Shown: one piece after another, positions 59,399 through 64,000 of the stretch | How positions within the stretch are numbered: the stretch's first letter is position 1 | Layout: every line of letters starts with the position of its first letter | Assembly: GCA_003635195.1 (NCBI GenBank) | Contig: PYIY01000201.1 | Location: 1-64,000 of the forward strand | DNA: 64,000 nucleotides | DNA from: Candidatus Poribacteria bacterium | GTDB taxonomy: Bacteria; Poribacteria; WGA-4E; WGA-3G | Reading direction: 5' to 3' | Translations under genes and position numbers: made by a program | The notes under the pieces: generated by a model | Databases searched by the model: none | Told to the model about the DNA's origin: nothing | Seen by the model: the letters and a program-made list of their open reading frames with translations, nothing else

Positions 59399-61514
59399 CT
59401 GTTTTCCTTCGGAAAAATGAATTGAGCTTGCTGAAAAATGAAGGTTTCTCCGGATCACTCGTTCTTGATAAATCTATCTGATCCGTCAACTGGTTAACAG
59501 CATTTGCTAAGGTTTGAGAATTCTGCGAGATCTTTTCGATAGTTGCATTGAGCTTCCCGATATTTGTGTTCAGGGGCGTAACATCAGCTTTTTGCACTAA
59601 TTCTTGAGACGCGTTGCCTAATGTTTCAACATGCCCCTTAATTGCGCCGACTGACTGGCTGATATCACCTGAATCAGATGTAAAGGATTTAATGGCAGCA
59701 TCAAGACTTTGAATATCTGTCGTCAGTCCGCCGACATTGGTACTCAGTGTATTAACAGCCTCTTTCTGATTTTTGCTGCTTTCATCTAATTGTGTCAACA
59801 GGTTTTTAACACTGTCATTTAGATTTTTGACCCCGGTGAGCTGTGCCTCATATTTTTCATTCTGTTCTTTTATTGTTTCATTCTGTTTCTGGAACTCCGA
59901 TTGTAGATCATTAACGACTCCTTCCATGATCTTCGTAAAACTTTCGATAACGCCTTCAATTTGATCAGCAGTTTTTTCAATCGGAAGTTGGAAAAATTTT
60001 AATTGATCGGTAAGTGCTGTTAGTTTTTCATCAAGGGTTCCTTGTACTTCTTTGAGGTCCTCAGTTAATTGACCGGTAAGTGTCTTTAACTCTTCTTTTA
60101 AGGTGGGTTGGATAATTGCGAGATCCGTCTTTAACTGATTTTGTATTTCTGTAAGCCACTCGCGATTTCTCGTGTTTATTCCCTCAAGAAACTGCTTATT
60201 GGTAGTTTCTATGTGTGCACTTGCTTCAGTGGTCTTCTTAAGAAATTTTTGAAGGGTGTTGTCAATTTGCTGACAGGAATCAACGTAGAGTTTCTCACAA
60301 TTTTTCAAGACTTCTACGGTTGCAGTAAGATTTTGATCCTGCTTATTTAATGTTTCAATCTGTTGGTCTAATTTTTGGTTTGCTGCTTCTTGAAACTCAT
60401 TTAATTTTTGGTTTGCTGCTTTTTGAAATTGTTGGTGGAGACTACGAATCTCATCTTGAAAACCGGTGAGGTGGATAACACTTGATGTAAATTCTTTTGA
60501 AAATGTGTCCAAGCTTTCCGTAAAATCTGTGTTAAGCGTATCAGCAGCGGTGCTGATGTCCGATGCCGCTTTGTTGATTTGAACCACTGAATCAGATAAG
60601 GGTTGTGTAATAGCACGGACTTGCATTAGACTTTCGTTGAATTCGTCTATATTACCATGCACTCTTTGGACAGATTCACTAAACTGCGCTGCGGTCTCAA
60701 ATCCTTTTTGCATCTGAGATTCGCTTTGCTGAAGGGTTTGGATTAATTTTTGGGAGGTTGTCGGATAGAGTTGCGGAATCCAAACGGTTAGTGTTGATCG
60801 CTCCAAGATAGATTTAACAGGATGACAGGCAAGTTGTAAATAAATGCCGTAAAGTATAACACCAACAATAGTAAAAATGATACCCCAAATGCTCGGCGCA
60901 AGTGCCCCTTTCATCTTATTAAGAAGCTTACGCAATGCTTGGGTTATCTTTTGACTATTTTCTGTGGAGGGTTGGTTTGCAGCCCTCGTCTCGTTATTTT
61001 GTACGAGGCTTTCACTCGCTACACTTTCTGGTTCTGGCAAAACACGAGAGAGGCCCGTTAGACTATCGGCGAGTCCGAAGAGCGTCCCGAGGAGTCCGAT
61101 CACGATGAAAACTGCCAACATGGAACGAAAGAGATTGTTCCATTTAAATAGCTCAGATGTGGTATGATTAATTAACTCGCTGCCTTCAAGACGGGTTTCA
61201 TCCGAACCTGCCACGAAAATCGCTTTGAGATGTTTTGTGATCGGAGAACGTCTGTTAAGACCCCTTTTCTCACAAAATTCGCTAAACGTGTTTTCAGGAT
61301 CGACTTTCTGGTCGTTATCTTCGCGATCACGATCTCTTTCTTGTTGAGCATCCACGAGTGGTTGGATATTTTGATTGTTTTCGATGCGTTTGTGCTCTGT
61401 TCGCAACCAACGCCAATATATAACGAGTCCGATAAACCAGATGGAAAAGAAGCCTATCAAAACCCATATAATACCGAAAGCAATTAGGTTTTCAGGAAAC
61501 AAGTATTCGAGCAT
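59388..61514 (-). CDS. ZorA-like MotA/TolQ/ExbB protein with long coiled-coil tail
   Basis: 708 residues, close to the length of ZorA. Membrane spans at about residues 10-35, 133-155 (SMLAVFIVIGLLGTLFGL) and 207-230 (SIWGIIFTIVGVILYG) carry the proton-channel patterns of MotA/TolQ. The rest (about 240-690) is a long coiled coil, which in ZorA projects into the cytoplasm as a tail that links sensing to an effector. The stop overlaps the ZorB-like start. About 133 bp separate it from the upstream gene. Confidence 0.85.
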   Translation of the reverse strand: MLEYLFPENLIAFGIIWVLIGFFSIWFIGLVIYWRWLRTEHKRIENNQNIQPLVDAQQERDRDREDNDQKVDPENTFSEFCEKRGLNRRSPITKHLKAIFVAGSDETRLEGSELINHTTSELFKWNNLFRSMLAVFIVIGLLGTLFGLADSLTGLSRVLPEPESVASESLVQNNETRAANQPSTENSQKITQALRKLLNKMKGALAPSIWGIIFTIVGVILYGIYLQLACHPVKSILERSTLTVWIPQLYPTTSQKLIQTLQQSESQMQKGFETAAQFSESVQRVHGNIDEFNESLMQVRAITQPLSDSVVQINKAASDISTAADTLNTDFTESLDTFSKEFTSSVIHLTGFQDEIRSLHQQFQKAANQKLNEFQEAANQKLDQQIETLNKQDQNLTATVEVLKNCEKLYVDSCQQIDNTLQKFLKKTTEASAHIETTNKQFLEGINTRNREWLTEIQNQLKTDLAIIQPTLKEELKTLTGQLTEDLKEVQGTLDEKLTALTDQLKFFQLPIEKTADQIEGVIESFTKIMEGVVNDLQSEFQKQNETIKEQNEKYEAQLTGVKNLNDSVKNLLTQLDESSKNQKEAVNTLSTNVGGLTTDIQSLDAAIKSFTSDSGDISQSVGAIKGHVETLGNASQELVQKADVTPLNTNIGKLNATIEKISQNSQTLANAVNQLTDQIDLSRTSDPEKPSFFSKLNSFFRRKTDGK

Positions 61515-61647
61515 AAGTGTCTTCTATTTTCTCTAAGGGATTTATAAACATGTGCTGTTATTGTCTCGTAGGTAGATGTCTTTTTCAAATGTACACTTCA
61601 TATTGAACTTAGAGAGTGCTTGATTTTGCAAGTGGTGACTTTTGATC

Positions 61648-62757
61648 CTAACTGTCCTTTTCCTTTAATTCTAATTCTCCTTTTTTTTCAAGTTTCCACT
61701 GATCGTTTATAGGATCCCGCTCAAAGAACGCGGGACGAATAACCTTGACGTGATACGTGCATCCTTGAGTATAACCCGGACATTCAAACACCTGACTGAA
61801 GCCTCCAGAACTATACAGAGCATCTTGTAGTACCAAACCAGAAGATGGTACAACTGCATATAAACTTTCTGAATCTATGGCGTACGCAACAAAGCTGCCT
61901 CTTGATGTGGTTTTGAAAATAGCGCGAATGTTTGGATTCTGCGAACGTTCAGTATCGTTGCTAACGTGAATTGAACAATAAGTGCTATAATTCTGTTGTA
62001 ATTTGCCAACATCACCATTATTGTAGGAAGTGACGAAGTCCTGAAGTTCTTGTGATAGTGGCTCATCTCGTTCACTTTGAATGGGAGTGGGGTGTCCCTC
62101 CTCTTGGGATGGAGTCGGACTACCCGTAGTTTTCGTTTTTTCGGGTAGTCTCGAATGTTCAATATTTTTTGCAATTTGGCTAAAGCCTGCTTGGATCGCA
62201 TCAAATAAAGGCCTCAAATCCGAAATCCCTATTTCTTTTATGGAACCAATTTGTACAAGATTTTCAAATTCGCCAAAGTCAAGGGCATATCTATTTTCAT
62301 ACCGGTGGTTCAGCGAGTTCGTATAGGTAACAGAGATTTGAGACGGTTGTTTTAATTTTTCAGGCAAACCTCCTATTAAGCTAATTAAAAATTGTTCAAT
62401 CTTCTGTCCGGGCCCAAAACAGCGGATTTCTCTCTGAAGAAAATTGTTTTCCTCAAGAAACCTCACATCACCAATATTAGACGGACCAGTTCTGAACCGG
62501 ACATTATAGGCTGCTCCAGTACCGATGTTCTCTATACAAAGCATCAGACACTCAACACACGAAGCATGTGGACGCAAGTATACTACAATTTCGGGGGCAT
62601 CAGTATTCACCGGTTTATCAATATTTTCAGGTTCGTTAACAGTTTTCAACGACCATTTCCTGAAAAAAAACATCCAACTAATAATGATGGCGCCTACTAT
62701 AGCGAGGCATATTATAATCGCGCCGATATTTGAAGTTAACCACTCTCCGATTCCCAT
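61648..62757 (-). CDS. Membrane-anchored protein of the ZorAB-like operon
   Basis: 369 residues. An N-terminal membrane segment (about 10-31) is followed by a beta-rich domain with VVYLRPHASCVECLMLCIEN and NIGTGAAYNVRF, then a linker (about 205-235, Thr/Pro/Glu-rich) and a C-terminal domain with a SRGSFVAYAIDSESLYAVV strand pair. I do not recognise a known family. By position, between the actin-like and ZorA-like genes, it is a good candidate for a membrane adaptor of this operon. Confidence 0.7.
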   Translation of the reverse strand: MGIGEWLTSNIGAIIICLAIVGAIIISWMFFFRKWSLKTVNEPENIDKPVNTDAPEIVVYLRPHASCVECLMLCIENIGTGAAYNVRFRTGPSNIGDVRFLEENNFLQREIRCFGPGQKIEQFLISLIGGLPEKLKQPSQISVTYTNSLNHRYENRYALDFGEFENLVQIGSIKEIGISDLRPLFDAIQAGFSQIAKNIEHSRLPEKTKTTGSPTPSQEEGHPTPIQSERDEPLSQELQDFVTSYNNGDVGKLQQNYSTYCSIHVSNDTERSQNPNIRAIFKTTSRGSFVAYAIDSESLYAVVPSSGLVLQDALYSSGGFSQVFECPGYTQGCTYHVKVIRPAFFERDPINDQWKLEKKGELELKEKDS

Positions 62758-62766
62758 AAGTTCTCC

Positions 62767-64000
62767 TTAGATATCTACATTTTTCCATTGCCTTGTTTTT
62801 GCCCTCAATAACTCCTTCAATGCGAGAATAAATATTGGCTCACCAGAAATTTCCTTCGTGGGATCACTATAATTTTGGAAAACTTTTTCTAACGCTTCAA
62901 ATATAACCTCTCCGATCGGAGCAGAACCTTGTGTTTTGCCGCTTAAGGTTGCATTCAAATCGACAGGCAATTCCGTACCTAAGCTATCATTGAAACTTTC
63001 AATGAAATTATGAATGTTTTCGAGGTTATTAACGCTTATACGGTTACGAAATCGTTCATCTGTAAGAATTTCATCCCACTCATAATCTGTTTCGTTTTGT
63101 GTAAATCTTTCACCAGCTAAAAATTTAGGTTGATCCCCACTCGATTCTATTCCATCCGATTCGAGTTTTATTCCGGCAGCAACTAATCCATAAGCGGCTT
63201 CCGCTTTCGGGAACTTACTGATCTCAATACCGCGATTATTATCATCAAACTCTGATGCTGTGAGGATAACACGTTTGAGATGCTGTCTACAACGCTTTCC
63301 ATTTTCGTTATCAGGATTGAAACTGCCACCTGCCATCCAATGTAGTATTTTTGATCCGTTACCACCGATGTATATACTGGGTATATCCGACTTAAAATTG
63401 GTGTTGTTTGAAAGGTGATTGAGAAGTAACCCCACATAGTATAAAAGTCCGGCAACGCCGAGTGAAATGAGCGAAAAAAAAGGTTGAATAGCGGATTGGT
63501 CACGGACAATAGGGAGTTCATCCAACAATACTTGCCCTTTGTCTTGAATCAAAGCGTCGGCTTGAGCATAGAACTGATCATCATACTGATCATCATTATT
63601 CTTCATGGATTTAAGTGACGTAATGGCTTCTTCTCGTATTCGCCTATTTTCTTCTGAATCTTTTTCAGAATCCCACGTCTGAAAAAGATTCAGAAAACCG
63701 GGGTTTTCTTTGAACAGATCCAGAAAGATATGTCGTCCGGCAAATCTGAGTGACGTTTCCCAATACAATTCATTGTTTTGCCAGATTGAAATATCCGAGG
63801 TCTCTCCGCCAATGTCGATGCAGACTGCCCCACTAGTAAAACCACCAGTGGCCTGTGTATTTTGTAGTGTGCTCGCGAAGAATTTTGCGGCGACAACACT
63901 TTCGGACTGACCTGGAGTCACAATCTGATGAGACACCCCAGTCTTTTTCTCGCAATCAGATGCGACCATCCCCCAAATATCTGTAAAGTCATATCTATTA
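62767..64000 (-). CDS. Actin/Hsp70-like ATPase, partial at window edge
   Basis: About 410 residues are visible; the frame is still open at 64000, so the N-terminus lies outside. VCIDIGGETSDISIW is a phosphate-binding loop of the actin/Hsp70 fold and IYIGGNGSKILHW is the adenosine-binding motif. The remainder is helical and charged. It ends 9 bp before the membrane-anchored gene. It resembles SrfB-like or acetate-kinase/Hsc70-like proteins found near MotA/OmpA-type pairs. A role as ATP-driven sensor or effector of the ZorAB-like complex is inferred. Confidence 0.75.
   Translation of the reverse strand, partial: NRYDFTDIWGMVASDCEKKTGVSHQIVTPGQSESVVAAKFFASTLQNTQATGGFTSGAVCIDIGGETSDISIWQNNELYWETSLRFAGRHIFLDLFKENPGFLNLFQTWDSEKDSEENRRIREEAITSLKSMKNNDDQYDDQFYAQADALIQDKGQVLLDELPIVRDQSAIQPFFSLISLGVAGLLYYVGLLLNHLSNNTNFKSDIPSIYIGGNGSKILHWMAGGSFNPDNENGKRCRQHLKRVILTASEFDDNNRGIEISKFPKAEAAYGLVAAGIKLESDGIESSGDQPKFLAGERFTQNETDYEWDEILTDERFRNRISVNNLENIHNFIESFNDSLGTELPVDLNATLSGKTQGSAPIGEVIFEALEKVFQNYSDPTKEISGEPIFILALKELLRAKTRQWKNVDI

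Noticed and set aside
58607-61514. Assigning the ZorA/ZorB-like pair to a named Zorya type
   Set aside because: No ZorC, ZorD or ZorE homologue is visible within the window, and the actin-like and transglutaminase-like partners are not part of the described types.
1-64000. tRNA or rRNA genes
   Set aside because: No cloverleaf or conserved rRNA segments were recognised; a covariance-model scan would be needed to be certain.

Overview
The window looks like a chromosome segment of a Gram-negative, environmental, probably uncultivated bacterium. It encodes outer-membrane beta-barrels, OmpA-type proteins and lipoproteins. It is moderate in GC, has many short palindromic repeats between genes, and shows a mix of WD40, phytanoyl-CoA dioxygenase, Gfo/Idh/MocA and HEAT-repeat genes that I associate with Candidatus Poribacteria and similar marine or sponge lineages. 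That assignment is an inference; no rRNA gene is present. I saw no tRNA, rRNA, CRISPR array or transposase gene.

Left part (1-9151, mostly + strand): a 5'-truncated WD40 protein; an overlapping ATPase/TOPRIM-like pair that resembles two-gene anti-phage systems of the OLD/PARIS kind; an RNHCP zinc protein; an OmpA-type envelope protein; rpiA with an outer-membrane protein on the - strand; an aspartoacylase-like hydrolase; an Xaa-Pro aminopeptidase; and a frameshifted MNT nucleotidyltransferase gene.

Defence island (about 9.2-22.5 kb, + strand): a SNF2-type helicase that has lost its N-terminal half, a PtuA/PtuB-like (Septu-like) ATPase and HNH nuclease pair, an unrecognised protein, a DUF1156 DNA methyltransferase, an intact MNT gene, and a DUF499 ATPase split by a frameshift. 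The helicase, methylase and ATPase combination resembles Hma/DISARM-like systems. A roughly 150-bp composite repeat lies at each edge in opposite orientation.

Middle (22.5-51.5 kb): HEAT protein, methyltransferase, ECF sigma/anti-sigma pair, an oligopeptide ABC transporter operon (ATPases, an MNT-HEPN fusion, binding protein, permeases), an SDR, a DUF4325/PIN pair, formamidase-like protein, HtrA-like protease, rsmI with a 3-hydroxyacyl-CoA dehydrogenase, VTT and EamA membrane proteins, L,D-transpeptidase, two Gfo/Idh/MocA enzymes, a radical-SAM/PCP_red protein, tandem PhyH dioxygenases and a DUF433/DUF5615 toxin-antitoxin pair.

Right part (51.5-64.0 kb, mostly - strand): a large membrane glycosyltransferase-like protein; a sulfur-assimilation cluster (cysteine synthase, APS reductase, ThiS-like sulfur carrier, JAMM hydrolase) that fits protein-bound cysteine synthesis; and a five-gene operon with a ZorA-like proton-channel protein carrying a long tail, a ZorB-like OmpA partner, an actin/Hsp70-like ATPase, a membrane-anchored protein and a transglutaminase-like protein. 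This last operon is the best candidate here for an undescribed system, because it has the Zorya-type motor but, within the window, none of the known Zorya effectors.

Intergenic space is rich in at least five dispersed repeat families, often placed immediately before start codons. Several genes have well-matched sigma70-type promoters (TTGAnn, usually 17 bp, TAnnnT), and two appear to be leaderless.
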